Below are positions 11,333-23,750 of a DNA stretch of 64,000 bases, piece by piece. Positions within the stretch are counted from its first letter, which is position 1. Each line of letters starts with the position of its first letter. The DNA is from Sweltsa coloradensis. Taxonomy: Eukaryota; Arthropoda; Insecta; Plecoptera; Chloroperlidae. A program made the position numbers and the translations under genes. The stretch covers positions 186,001 through 250,000 of the forward strand of contig JAMZAV010001291.1 of assembly GCA_024449915.1 (NCBI GenBank). The letters run 5' to 3'. The notes under the pieces were generated by a model that worked only from the letters and a program-made list of their open reading frames with translations, ran no database searches and was not told the DNA's origin.

Positions 11333-12154
11333 TTAACGGTAATCTGGAATGACTGCATTTCACCCTCATTCTGATAGTTGGTCCCGTTTAGTGCTTGCTC
11401 ATTGAAACACGGTGTCTGCGTGTGCCATATATACTAGTGCAAAACCACAATAGAAAGTTCAAATATAAGATCTGTTGACTAGTTATTAAGCTATAAAATT
11501 GTTAATGGTAGTTTGCTAGTTGCATAGTGTCCAAGAGGTAGAACTAGTGTTAAATATACTGTAGTTAAGAGCATTGTGTGTGCATTTTTATTTTGCCATC
11601 AAGTCTTTGAGCAATGCCCAATGTTTGTACTGTATGATGGTTTTCATGGCATATGAATTTAATAGTAGTGCCATTTTATTAATTTGATTGCTCAGTACTC
11701 GACAGGTATTTATTTTGCTCGGAAGTAATTACCTAGCTGTTGGGCGCTGCACAACATTCCAAACTAAAATGTTAAGATTTTAAGATACTCATCCCTGACT
11801 TACATTTACAAGTATTCCACCTAAACATGTTGTGCAACAAGTAACAACACGTTGTGTAACTAAATGGTCATACTCGTAAACAATTATTGAGACAATAAGC
11901 AGATATTCAAAATATGTTTGCCCTTTCAATAATGTAAGCCTTGTTTTCCTAAACAAACATGATATAAACTTTCAACTTATAAATCCTTTTTGAAGCTTGC
12001 AGCAGACATTAAAACTTAAAAGTTGTGATTATAATCTGTTATAGATAGCCTTTATAAAGGCATAATAAAGGCTTCACTTACCTAATACAGTAGTTACCAT
12101 AATATTAATATATTATTGTGGTACAAAAGTCTACTTTGCACTAGGCCTATATGT
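11333..12154. other. Intergenic, nothing recognised
   Basis: AT-rich sequence between two MITEs with no coding or RNA signal that I could support. Confidence 0.4.
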
Positions 12155-12162
12155 ATTATTTT

Positions 12163-13008
12163 TAGGGTTGCCGTTCGATGTGAAAATCGTGATCGATAAT
12201 CGGAGGCATCGAATCGATTATCATATCGAAATATATCGATATCATAGACCCAAATCGATTATCATATCAAATTCCAAATTGAGCCTAGGAAGCAGAAAAA
12301 ACGCAAAATTGTAACACTAATACAAGAGATCATTAAGGATTAGAATGTTTAAAATAAAATTGAGGGCTGAATTTCAATTACACAGCCTATATTTTAATAC
12401 GTCTTGACTTGCATCGGGTGTCACTGTTTACGTGTTCCAACAGTACGCGCATCTAGCGAGCGAGAGATAGTGGCGAGATCTCATCGACATTCGAGCTCAC
12501 AGCCTTATCTCCTCCCAACCTCCTCGTCGTCGTTCTTTGAATAATAAAAAACTGCCACACTTGACTCATCTTGTTAGGCAGCGTCAGAAGTAATGGCAAA
12601 TATCTTCTTTGGGTTTGGGACGGAAGAAACATCACGAATTCAATATAATTGGGCAGACTGACGCTAGAGAAGTTCACGCCACAACACGTCGAGCCGTACT
12701 GAATACATCGCAAATCGCAATCGGGCCGGGCGATGTTTTCGTATCGCCTTGTATCGCGCTGCGAGCGCATGCGCACTGGCGGCGGTGGGCGTGGCATTAT
12801 ACTTGAGCAGCGATTGGCTACTCCGACAACCAATCGGCGCGTTGATACGACAGCGCGGCATTTTAAGCATGGTAAACCGCGAAAACATTGATGTCACTAT
12901 TTAAATCGATAATCATATCATATCATATCAAAATACTTGAATCGATTATCATATCATATTACTGATATCGATAATCGATCGATATTTCGATTATCGACGG
13001 CAACCCTA
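12163..13008. mobile_element. hAT-type MITE, TAGGGTTGCCGT ends, perfect TSD
   Basis: 846 bp bounded by TAGGGTTGCCG and CGGCAACCCTA with ATTATTTT duplicated at 12155-12162 and 13009-13016. Subterminal ATCGATTATC repeats as in the element at 3700-4136. A GC-rich internal block (12640-12870) gives overlapping ORFs on both strands, none resembling a transposase. Confidence 0.87.
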
Positions 13009-13016
13009 ATTATTTT

Positions 13017-14955
13017 ACCTATCAATTCAGTAAGCTATTTTTTTTTTAAACTTGGTAGGTAGGAGCCTTAACCTAAAATACTGTACATAAATCACAAATT
13101 TGGGTTTAAGAAAATCAAAATATCCAGTGAAGTTTTCCATTGTTAGTTATAAAAGGTACTATACTTCACTGGAAATGTGATAGTATTCAAATGTGGGTGG
13201 AAGGCATAATAAATATTACATTGGTTTTTAAGGGTATAGTATTATATTTACATGGTGCCTGTAGTTGTCAGATAATGCCAACTACTAGATCTTTTTAAGA
13301 AGTAAATGGTTGAGGGACAAAAGGAATCGACATTAATGTTGTTTATGACAGTCATGACAATAGGTACATGTAAAGAAAAAAAGTTTTCCTGGTGTTGTGA
13401 AATTTAAATATGAGAATTGAGAATACATGTAGGCTATCTGAAGGGTGGGTTGCCATCTCGTACGCTTGTATTGATGTTCATGAGTTCTATGGTCCGCCAG
13501 TAAACAAATCTGAGCCGCAACTAAGGTGTAAGTATTTAGTGCATGTTCACCAACTTAAATTAACCTTTTTCTTTTTTAACAGCTTTTCTAGGAGCCGAAA
13601 CGGTCTGATTCGATCCTCGACGCTTAACCCTGCATGAGCCAACCAAGCAAGCATGTGCCCTGCTATTCACTTCTGCACGCACAAAGTCCCCGAGTCTGCA
13701 TGCTATATACCTATAACCGAACGCACTTGTGCCCTGCATGAAACTCAAATATTCTTAATTGTACCTTCTTAACTTGGAAGATATATCCAATCTCTCTCGC
13801 AATGTAGGTAACTCACATGACAAACATATCTAGTGTATACCTAGTTAAAATGGGATTATTATAATTAACGTTAACATATTACGTATGAATGATGTGGATG
13901 ATAAAGTTGACAATTGTTAATTCATAATAGTAGTATCTTGTTCACCCAAATGTAAAGAAAAGACATGATAGTCGTTAGCAGTTATTGCTATCACTTCTTC
14001 TTGTTTAATGATCAAATGATCATAACAAGAGACTAGTAAAATTAGCATTTTGCGTTATTGGTGCTAAATAGCAAGTGGACAATTTTTTAAATGCCACAAA
14101 ATGCCATTTTTACTAAAAAATAAGGTTTGTCCATAACTTTAACTGATGACATTAACTTAACAATATTTTTCACCTGAGGATGAATTTGCATTCTTTATTG
14201 GTGTGAGAAAAGAAAACCCCACCATACAATTTTTGAAGGGGGTAAAGAAAGCATCAATCAATGTACCAAGTGGTGACTGGAGATTTTCAAAATGATAAAG
14301 AAAAGATTTGAGAATCAAAGTGCTTTAAAGTTAGTTAGAAAATGCTTGTTACACTTACACTCATCTCTAACCATAACAGTTCATGAACACTGAACAGTGG
14401 GCCCTATTGCATTTATCCTCCAAAGATTAGTCAGGTAGTAGTGAATAAAGCTAGCAACTAGTATATAACAATTTAACAACTGAACTGTTGTTTTGACCAA
14501 TTTGCATTAATTACAATTTACAATTTAATCTCTTTTATGATATTAATTATTAATTCATCTACTGTAGAGTATAGTAGCTACTATGTGTAATGATATTTTG
14601 CCCAACATTCAGGTATTATTGTGCCTACCTATGTTGAATTTAATTCATGTTTTATGCTGCTGGGAAGGGAACAATATTTTAGGAAGAGGTGTTGTGTAAA
14701 TCATCTTTGTAGGTAGGCAGTGTTAGTAAGTAGGGCCTACTCCCACCAATTCTATCTGATTACTACAAGCCTACTTTCTAGAGACACAGTCGCAGTTGGT
14801 GGATGCACCTTAGCTTGGAATCGATCGCAAACTAAGATGTATTTACGTACTATGCATGCATAGTAGTGTTAGGCGATTTTCAATCGGGGGTCGGCTTGCA
14901 AATGAGCCCAAAAAATGATGACTTATTATCCCAATGAATTGCGTATCCATCATTC
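13017..14955. other. Intergenic; one weak exon-like stretch at 13433-13528
   Basis: Mostly AT-rich non-coding sequence. A peptide LSEGWVAISYACIDVHEFYG (13433 onward) is followed by a GTAAGT and, 55 bp on, a strong polypyrimidine acceptor (13565-13582). It loosely recalls the pore-loop region of voltage-gated cation channels, but no companion exons were found. Not called as a gene. Confidence 0.2.
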
Positions 14956-14963
14956 CTGTATGC

Positions 14964-15581
14964 TAGGGGTCGGGAACCTGCGGCTCTTGAGTGGGTCTAT
15001 CTATGGCTCTATAGTTTTGTTAAGAAAAGTCTCAAAAAACTAAAGACAACTAAGTCAACCTGCTTGACCTAAAGATTCGCAAAATATCAGATGAAAATTG
15101 TTCGTATTAACAGTGATTGAACTCACAAATTCGGTGTTATTGATTGTAGAATGAAGTGGTTTTCCACCTTGTGTAATATGTGAAATTCACTTTTATTAAT
15201 AAAGAAACATTGAGACATGCTGAACTGCGGAAGAAGCCACGACTGTGCAGGTTCTACCTGTTGCACATACACACGTTTTAAAGCATTAAGTAAAGTAATT
15301 GTATTAACAATAATCAGGTACAAGGTTAGAACTATCGTCATACAGACTACATTTTCAAATCATAGTATCAAAAATTCAACCACACACAACAGCTCTTATA
15401 CTGTATACATATAAAAATTTAAAACATTGTCGTACATTTGTACCTTATAAAAATAAAATGTATTGATGTACTGTAATTATTTTAAAATAACTGTATCCTA
15501 CTATAGCTCCCTCCAACTTACAATCACTTTAAAATTTTCTATAAAATTGGCTCCTAAGACAAAAAAGGTTACCGACCCCTG
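14964..15581. mobile_element. hAT-type MITE, AGGGGTCGG ends, perfect TSD
   Basis: Ends TAGGGGTCGGGAACCTGCGG and GGTTACCGACCCCTG with CTGTATGC duplicated at 14956-14963 and 15582-15589. 618 bp, AT-rich, no transposase. Confidence 0.88.
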
Positions 15582-15836
15582 CTGTATGCTAGGTTTACTT
15601 TCTTCATGATAAGTTAAAAGTTTGTCTCTTGGTAAACAATTATTTTTCAACGTGAATTGTTAAAAAACGTAATTACATAATTGTGAGGATTCTGAGGCTT
15701 AGTGTGTTAATTCAAATTGATATAAATTCTACTGGTACTAGTTCTTGTGTATGTGCAAATGTTTACCAGTTATTCTCATTACTGAGAATAACTGGTATAA
15801 ATATATGGGTATAGATTGGAGAAGGGTTGACAGGTT

Positions 15837-16460
15837 GGGAAAGCATAGAGAACATAAAACCCAGCCTGAAGGGCTGGGGGCGACAAAACTTTTCACCTGC
15901 TGATGACAACTGCAGCTAATTTAAAGTTGTTTGTTACCTTAATCCACGACGCGTTTCGTCCTTCTGGGACTCATCAGGCGGATGGTGGCCACTAAAAATC
16001 AGCTAGCTACATGCAAACAAAACTCACAACACATAACCAAACCTGTGGTAGGGCCACGCAAGAAGTAAATTCTGCATGCATGTTGTCATCATCAGCAAGG
16101 TTACTTCACACACCATTCATACTGGGGCACACAGTCAGCACAAACAGTAAGAGGGCTTCCCTCCCAACTCTGGTGCTCGGGAGACAAGAAATCCCATGAC
16201 TTACCCTGGATTCGAACCAGGACCCTTGGCAACAAGAGAAAAGCTGCCCCTCCTGCTGTTGCTGGGCAAGGGTGCCTCTTCATTCATTCTAAGAAAAAGG
16301 GTTAGAGATAGGAAGGATGGAAAGTCACAACACAGCACAACCAGTGAGGGGGCTTCCCTCCTAGACTCTGGTGCTTGGGCGACAAAAGAACCATGTCTTA
16401 CCCTGGATTTGAACCAAGACCCGTGGCAACGAGAGAGGCTGCCCTACTAATTGTGACTGG
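15837..16460 (-). mobile_element. Hammerhead-family element, copy 2 (ribozyme intact)
   Basis: Read on the minus strand: a degraded tRNA-like module (T-arm near 16402), a second tRNA-like module with perfect T-arm (16205-16221), a body shared with copy 1, the hammerhead (15936-15989), then the 100-bp arm ending GCTTTCCC at 15837. Only one arm is present, unlike copy 1. No reverse transcriptase or other protein. The class is inferred as a non-autonomous Penelope-like or retrozyme-like element. Confidence 0.65.
15936..15989 (-). ncRNA. Type I hammerhead ribozyme (minimal stem III)
   Basis: On the minus strand: stem I 5' arm AUCCGC (15983-15978), catalytic box CUGAUGA (15977-15971), stem II GUCC-CAGAA-GGAC (15970-15958), GAAA (15957-15954), a very short palindromic stem III within ACGCGU, then UC at the predicted cleavage site (after 15948), and stem I 3' arm GUGGAU (15947-15942). 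Stem I pairs 6/6 with one G-U, and an outer ACC/GGU pairing follows an internal loop. All invariant core bases are present. Minimal stem III hammerheads are known from Penelope-like elements and retrozymes, where dimers assist cleavage. Activity is inferred. Confidence 0.85.
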
Positions 16461-17320
16461 GATTCGAAAACGAAAGGAAACAATACTACAAATTGCAAGC
16501 TCTTGGCTATAGCACAGGCACATGTGCTATACTAGCTCTTGGCTGCAGGCGAAGAGGTTGAAGGAAAAGACGAGTAGGGTCCAACAGGTTCATCACCTGC
16601 TAGGCACCCCAGCAGGCACCCCAGCAGGTATAAATATATATAATAACCTGATGAACTGAGCAGGATAGAAAAGGAGGCAGTCTTATATTGGATAGCAAGA
16701 CAGAAGAATGGCTGAAGAGGCCAACTTTGCACAAGAAAAAAAAGAGATAATTTTAAATGAACTGTTTTCAACATTCCGGCCTAATCTGTGGCTTTGTTCA
16801 ATCCACTTTACAAGAGTAGATCTCATTGTGATCGTAAGATCCTTTAAATATGTTGAAATTTATTTTCCGCTAGAAAATCGAATACCCCTACATAGATGAT
16901 TGAATGTTTTCCCATACTTCTCCATCGAATTAAATACAAATTTTATACTGCGTAAGGAAGTTCTTTAGTGCAACGCTACACTGAACTGAGTTACATAGAT
17001 TGCAAGTTTTTTTTTTTTTTAACTTTCCTAACTTGTTTATTATGATCTTCAAGCACATAAAGGCTGATTTAAGATTGACAGGACTTGTTGTGAAAGGTGA
17101 GGTGACACGTCAATCCAAAAGTTCTCGGGCAATGCTGGGAACTGCACAATTCAATCATTTAATTTCCAATAAGGGTACGATCTGAAACCGATCTACCTGG
17201 TTTGTAAGTACACTGGAAGGACTCATTCCAATGTTCCATTTCTACAATCGGCAACTTGTTGAGCATACTATAATAAAATCATACTCTAGAATTAAGGTCT
17301 CAACCACCAAAAGACCCACC
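16461..17320. other. Intergenic, nothing recognised
   Basis: Short local duplications (CACCCCAGCAGG twice near 16605-16628) and AT-rich sequence; no gene supported. Confidence 0.4.
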
Positions 17321-17698
17321 AAAGACTACCACCAATATTAAAACCACGTGAAATTACCGTTTTTTCGTGATATCTCGAGAACGGTGCAAAATATCTCAAA
17401 ACTGATTGCAGACAGCTAAGTAGTTAAGTAGGGTAATGCAAGAAAAAGTATTTGTATATAAATAATCGATACGGTTTGTATTTCAAATATGCATTTAGTA
17501 GTACTTAATTAAATATCAAATAAAATACTTAATTAGTAATTACCATCACATTTCAATATTTTTACAGGCAGGCTGTAGTCCTTACAAAACCACATAGCTG
17601 TCTGCAAACAGTTTTGCGATATTTTGCAGCGTTCTCAAGATATTAAAAAACGTCATTTTGCGTGGTTTTAACTAGTATTAATATTGGTGATAGTCTTT
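17321..17698. mobile_element. Fold-back MITE, family 1 copy B
   Basis: Ends AAAGACTACCACCAATATT and AATATTGGTGATAGTCTTT; inner arms contain GATATCTCGAGAACGGTGCA and its inverse, shared with 10959-11332. 378 bp. Confidence 0.75.
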
Positions 17699-18880
17699 AC
17701 CCATAAGTATTTTTCTTGGAGCATGAAGCACTTTGAAATTTTGAAATTGAACCAACAAGACTTCAAAATCAATGAGGTGTTGTAACTGTGCATTTGGGCC
17801 TATAACCAAGATGACATTACATGAGGTTGAAATATATGTTGTCTGGCTAGAATCTATAATTTAGTGTAGGGCCATGCCTACTAATATGGCTCTTGCCATT
17901 GATTACTCGTATTGCCACTTCTATGACATTTGATTTCCTATCTTTAACAAATGCAAAATTTGTGACTGACCGTAGTGTACGTGTGTTGTCATGTCTCAAT
18001 GCTCCAAAATGGTGATAGGTAGCCCCTGCCCCCCCCCCCCCAATTTATTTTGACTCCTGTTTTTCCACATTGTCATCAATTATAAATCAGTCTTTATGCT
18101 TCTTCTATGCATCCCTTGCTAGCAAATTAACTTTGCTAAGGTAGCACAAAACTCCTCTGTGCTTAAACCAAATTTGGTTAGGTGATGCTATTAGTACCTA
18201 CAGTATATGGAAAATGGAAACACAGGCCTATTCTTTGCCTAGCACTAGCAACATCAGACAAAGGTAGATAGATAAGGAACGCCAGTAAAGTGACGGGTGC
18301 CGGCAACAGGGTGCTGATTTGTTTTGTCGTGTTTAATCGTCGAATACTGAGATGTGAAATCCTTGAGCTTTACTTGAAAGTTTTTATAATTGCTCAAATA
18401 TATTTCTTAAATGATAATCATGAGATCCATGTGATACTTTTGCTTCAAACAAATTTATTAATTTTATTGTGTGGACTTGTCAACCTCATTGCATGTGTTA
18501 CAAAAATCTTAAGTTAGCCAGTACTTAAAAACAAATTTTACTTTTTTATATTTTGTAGACTACAGTAGGCCTAGTTTGTATTGCAAATTTGAAATACTTA
18601 ATTGTATATTATTGATTAGTTGTACCTAATATGGAATGTTTAAGATCACTTTATATTTTTATACTGACTGTACGTATTATGCCTATGGTACATATTTAAT
18701 AGTATAAATAATATTTAGTACTAATTACTATTATTGAATCTATTTCTGGAGGTGAGCGGGTAGCACTATTTCATTTTGGGTACGGGTACTTGTAATAATA
18801 CCTGATGTATCGGATATTTTTCTGGGTTTGGGGTGCTTCTTCAAATCTATCTTAATTTTGCAAAAGTTTGGAAATATTAT
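17699..18880. other. Intergenic, nothing recognised
   Basis: No supported gene. Contains a C-tract at about 18030-18041 and AT-rich filler. Confidence 0.4.
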
Positions 18881-19568
18881 TAAGCGAGCGAAGCGAGCGT
18901 TTCCATTTGACTCTGCCGGAAAAATTAGTCACTGTTTTTTTTTTTTTTTTGTTTGTTTGTTTGTTTGTTTGTTTTTTTGGTTGTATGTCTCGCCATAACG
19001 TTCGAACGGAGGCTCGGATCGAGTTGAAATTTTGACCATCCGCAAGCTTCGTTCTCGATTGAATGCCATTAGTTTTGTGGCAAAATCGTTCAAAAAGTTA
19101 AAAAGTTACATTAAAGTTAATCGAAAGTTTTTTTTTCAAACTAAACGGCGACAAAATCTGAGATAGCCAAATCATTTAGAATGTCCGTCCGGTCACGAAT
19201 ATGTTAATTTTATTTTGATCCGATAAGTAGTGTAGATGGAAATTACATTATAACAAAAGTAACGTTGCCATGGCAACGAAAAGACGCGCGAAGTTTCTTA
19301 TGCACTGCCACCTAGAAGTAATCAAAATACTTTCGAGGAAGCAGTCTATTATTTGTCAACAAAGAGTAGTTTTCCCAAGGAGTCAAGGTCCTCTAGATGG
19401 CGGTGGATTTTATCCACAAAGTAAAGGTTTACACACGGGTTTACCCAAATACCTTGGCAATAATAAATAATATTGGAAACATGGCCCTGTGGACAGCGAA
19501 CGTCGCAAATTAAAAAATTTAAAAAAATGTGCAATGTGGGTCTAGCTATAGCACGTGCTCGCTTATCA
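18881..19568. repeat. GCGAGCGAAGCGAGCG-type dispersed repeat
   Basis: Begins TTAAGCGAGCGAAGCGAGCG then TTTCCATTTGACTC, a T-tract and GTTTGTTTG repeat, then a block beginning TCTCGCCATAACGTTCGAAC. A possible opposite end GCTCGCTTATCAA lies near 19558. The layout matches the repeats at 37394, 50686 and 40311, though the bodies differ. Confidence 0.5.
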
Positions 19569-21379
19569 ACGCGTCCAACTGAGCGTTTCCTAGTATAGAA
19601 ATATGAATGTATTGGGTTACAAGTTATTCAAGGTTGGTGGTGATTTACTGAGTAAACACCCGTCAGCAATAACCAAACTAAATTTTCTTTTTGGCACTTA
19701 GGCCTATTTTCATCGATGCAAACTCAATGGCAAAAGTAAAACGTGAAATTAGTGCTGTGCGAGTAAAGGTTTTGCCAATTGAGTCAGGTTTGGATAGAAA
19801 ACTGTTTGGTAACAAAAAAAAACTACAGTAGGTAGTGTTTTAATTTTCATTGATTGGCATTTGGATAGACCTACGTACGAAAAAAATCAACCCCCGCATA
19901 TGAATTACAATGGTTGAAGGGGGGAAAATAATGCACTCTGCATTTCTTTCTTTCTTTTTTTTGAAAGGAAAAATGAAAATTTAAATTGCAACAGAATCCA
20001 AAAACTACCAAAAACAATTTTGAACCAAAAATCAGATACTTCTTTTGGATCGGTCCCCCAAATATCCTACCCAAAATTGTAGGAACCCGCACACCCCTAT
20101 TACGTATTGAGTAACGTTTATATTTTGTATTTAACTTTAATTTTAACAAATTTACAACATTGACACCACCAGCATGGAAATCTTACTGTACACACATAGT
20201 AGGCATATTGTTGCATTAATTAGTGACAAACAACAATGTCATACCATATTATACTAGTTTCAGTTTGCTATATTATTAGGTCCAATTAGTGAATTAACTA
20301 GTATGTAGTTAATTTAGTTCATCCTCAGTTTAGTCTTACATGTGCAAATGTTTATTTTCTGTTAATCCAAACTGGGGATTTTTAAGACCAGTCCAGTGAA
20401 ATTGTAACCTGCTGTATTTTAGATGGAGTAGATTTACACCCGTTATAAATTGTAATATATAAATAAAACTATGTCTTTCACAAAGTAGTAGGCCTATTCC
20501 TTAACATTAGGTATTAGGTTATTTTACTCTTGTAAACAAGAGCTTCACGCAGGCTTTGGTGGTCCAGTAACTGTAACATTGGGCAACTGGTGGAAAACAA
20601 ATGCAATTTTAATGTGGCTACCACTGCCTCCTAGATGTTTGTCGTCCTCGTTAACGAGGAGCCACGACGAACATCTAGGAGGCAGTGGTGGCAACCATAT
20701 GGGACAAGGAAGTAATTACATATTTTCATCACCTACGCTGACTACAAAATTCATAGTTCTTACCGTACAAAAGGTCATTATACCGGATAGAGCTTAGTTT
20801 CTACCAACAATATTAGTACATCGACATATACCGGTAAATCATCCAATGTGGCCACCTGACACTGCCCTTAAACTAGCTTTAACTGGGTCTCGGCTTTTTC
20901 TTGTTATGGCAAAAACCTGAATTTGCTTTGATCTCCATTGTTTCCTTGTGAAATCAAAATTAATATCAAGAGACCATGTTCAATTGATTTTTTACCAGTG
21001 CGGCAACTAGCTGCGTTCCCTCAGTCATGGCATTCTTATATAGCTCGTTCGTTACCTATTTCATGCTTGACTACCATATAATAGAGGTAGTACAAAACTA
21101 ACCACTTACCAGACAACATCCAGTGTGCATAGGAATGCATTTAGTGCGAGCAGGGGGTTGTTCCTTTGCTTTACGGAGTCATTGCTACTCGAGATCTGAC
21201 TGTACCGCATGGCCTTCTAAAAATGTAAAATTATGCATCATTTTGTAATTTTTTTAATGTGCTTATCCTTATGTTGTACGATAAAAAACTTAACCAATAA
21301 GAATTGATCATAATTTTTTTGGAGGGGTTCTAGTCATGATTGTTTCTAGTTTATGTCAGGAAAACATATTTTTATGTTT
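19569..21379. other. Intergenic with one strong hairpin
   Basis: No gene recognised. Holds the hairpin annotated at 20614-20695. Confidence 0.4.
20614..20695. repeat. Near-perfect hairpin with 25-bp arms
   Basis: CCACTGCCTCCTAGATGTTT (from 20621) pairs with its inverse at 20664-20688. The centre CCTCGTTAACGAGG is itself a palindrome. Possibly the remains of a fold-back element. Confidence 0.65.
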
Positions 21380-21668
21380 TAGGGATGCAATGATAAAATA
21401 CATATTATCGTCCATATAATCAAAAAGCTGCAGACTACATTATCGATCAAAAATGTTGGTAGAAAAGGTTGTATTTTTTCAACAGAAGCGTGATGAAGAT
21501 GTATAGTATACCTCATAGTCAACATCACATTTTTTGCTCAGAAATCTTTTAGTTTTAGCCTCTGTGATTGCAAATTGCCAAATTACTAATTTATCATCAT
21601 CATGTAGGTATGGCAGTCCACGTACGTAAACGCAACATTTTCATTATCCAATATTGTGTGCATCCCTA
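21380..21668. mobile_element. hAT-like MITE, TSD not preserved
   Basis: TAGGGATGCAATGATAAAAT to TTGTGTGCATCCCTA, 289 bp; ends similar to the element at 3700-4136. The flanks do not match. Confidence 0.55.
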
Positions 21669-23263
21669 AATATTGCACGTTACATTTCACAGGTGGTTGC
21701 ATCGTGCATTTATTTTTAAAATTCCCATGGTTATGACTTATGAGGTTATATTCTGGATGGTACTATATGAACTATGAAGCATTTTGTTAATTTTAGTACT
21801 TGTTATTTTAGGATAATTTCTTATGCAAGACTCCTCTCCTACCATAACAATTGTTACCATTAAAACTCCATAAAATAGTACTCTGTTGAATGTTAATTGA
21901 TGAATGATAAAAATAAAATAAACACTTGTCCCTGGGCCACAACTAGATCAGTTTTATGTTCTTCAATCAATCGACGTGAAATGTACAATTTCCTATGCAT
22001 CCTGTGGACTGCATTGCTATGTATTTTTATAACTATTGAGTTGGTGTTAAAAAGTTTTATTCTTAATTTAGTTGGCTATGGTTATTTTTAGGAGAATTTA
22101 TTTTTAGCCCTTATTTCACTCTCTCTATGGTGCATTAAACAAATATTGTGCAATAATAATAAAATGGTCCTAGGTTTACATTTTATACCTAGTATGTTAG
22201 GTACTGTACTTTGCAACTATGATAGTTTTAACAAATACATTGAAAACAATATTGTATAATACAAATTAAACTAATATACAACTATTCTGTCTAATTGCAT
22301 TCAATTATCCGTTAACCTTCTTTTATTTAACCAGATCCATTTTTATTAAAATTAGAATAAGTTAGCCCTACTGATTTTTAATTTCAAGCTCAAAAAGTGG
22401 GTTGCGGCTACCATGTGCAGTCATTTTTAATAGTAATTACTAATTATAGTGGCCAAAATGGGGTGAAGCCATTACTCAATGGTTGGTAGCATATACGCGT
22501 AAATACCATACTTTTAAAATATTAAATATTAAATGTTGATTATTTTGTTGGAAATTATGGTAATTAGGACATTGGTAACATTGTTGACTGCATTCCACGA
22601 TAATCTGTTGCCTTAGTATGGCTACTATGTAGTTACTTCCTGCACTATTCCACGATAATCTATGTTGCCTTAGTATGGCTACTATGTAATTACTACCTGC
22701 ACTATGTCAAATCTATACTCGCAAGTCACAACAAAAGAATTCATCTTGGTCATCAGTCTCGTCCATCATCAGAACGTTAATTACTCGAGCTGCTCGTAGA
22801 TGCCAATCAAAATCTGCCGTCTAGATCTGTGCTGAACTTTCACAATAACTCGGGGGGGGGGGGGGGAATTGATACTATAGTGGTCCCAACGAAAGAATGC
22901 AGATGTCTTGAAATTGTTTTCCCAACATAACAACTTTGTCAACTCTATTCACGCTAGCTCAGCGTAGATCTTGCACATGGAGGAACTCTGGAGATCTAGC
23001 ACAGATAAATTTTGCTTGCGTTGGCAAAAGATATTTCTCTTTCATACCCAAAGACGACATTTTATTTACCGCCCATTCATTCAACCCCCACCACTACCAA
23101 GCATCTGCATTCTTTCATTCATTCTTAATTACAAGCTCGAGGTTCCCCTTCCTACCTAGAATAGATACCAAAGTATATCTACTATTTCACACTCTCTTCA
23201 GAGTAGTGCATATCTGTACCATGTACATGATCAAACTGAAATAAAGAATTATTATTGATAGGA
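21669..23263. other. Intergenic; tandem duplication and possible LINE tail
   Basis: Contains a two-copy tandem repeat at 22592-22703 and a G-tract near 22853. From about 22936 to 23250 an open stretch ends in ATAAAGAATTATTATTG, which could be the 3' end of a retroelement. No peptide there is recognisable. Confidence 0.35.
22592..22703. repeat. Tandem duplication of about 56 bp (2 copies)
   Basis: ATTCCACGATAATCT...TTGCCTTAGTATGGCTACTA...CCTGCACT occurs at 22592-22646 and again at 22647-22703 with a few differences. Confidence 0.85.
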
Positions 23264-23750
23264 GATTGAGTAAACTTTGTAATCTTTACACCTATTTTGT
23301 ACTGGTTATGTTTTCCATAGTACTGTATATGCATTTCAAAACATGTTCTATCATTTTTTATTACAATCCAGAAATAAAAATATATCCTGACCATTGTTTG
23401 AACCCGGGTCTCCAACATTCCGGGTATAAAGGCACCTTAACCAACTTGGCTAGGAAAACGCCAAAGTCGTTGTAAGACGATTGAACGAATCATGTGTTGA
23501 GTACCCGGGAACCTTTGCATTTAAGTTGATTGATATATATATATATATATATATAATATTATATAGTAATAAATTAAAGGGATTTGAGTTTAGTTGGTAT
23601 AAGGGCACCTCAACTGTAAGGCCGTAATGTGCTACTCTTGCTTATGATAGGCTAGGGAGGCCATATGTAGGGGGAAGAAAGGGAATGTTAGCAGGTACTA
23701 AACACATGACTTACTCACTCGTCTAACGTCTGTTTTTTTTTTTTAGTAAA
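23264..23750 (-). repeat. Family B repeat with tRNA-like head
   Basis: Shares GATTGAGTAAACTTTGTAAT and TGCATTTCAAAACATGTT with 51064-51180. A tRNA-like unit on the minus strand follows (23388-23455), then TAGGAAAACGCCAAAGTCGTT. Much of the sequence up to 23750 is an inverted relative of that terminus (GACTTACTCACTCGTCTAAC). Confidence 0.6.
23388..23455 (-). repeat. tRNA-derived module
   Basis: Minus strand: A-box TAGCCAAGTTGGTTAAGGTG and B-box GGGTTCAAACA, about 35 bp apart. The T-stem is imperfect and there is no complete cloverleaf, so a pol III-type SINE head is likelier than a tRNA gene. Confidence 0.55.

Noticed and set aside
12453..12897. Overlapping ORFs of up to 126 aa on both strands
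   Set aside because: They lie inside a hAT MITE with a perfect TSD; no known domain, and open frames appear on both strands because of local GC content.
21897..22091. ORF with a membrane-like stretch (CILWTALLCIFITIELVLKS)
   Set aside because: AT-rich DNA readily gives Phe/Ile/Leu runs; no splice sites, charge pattern or neighbouring exons support a channel segment.
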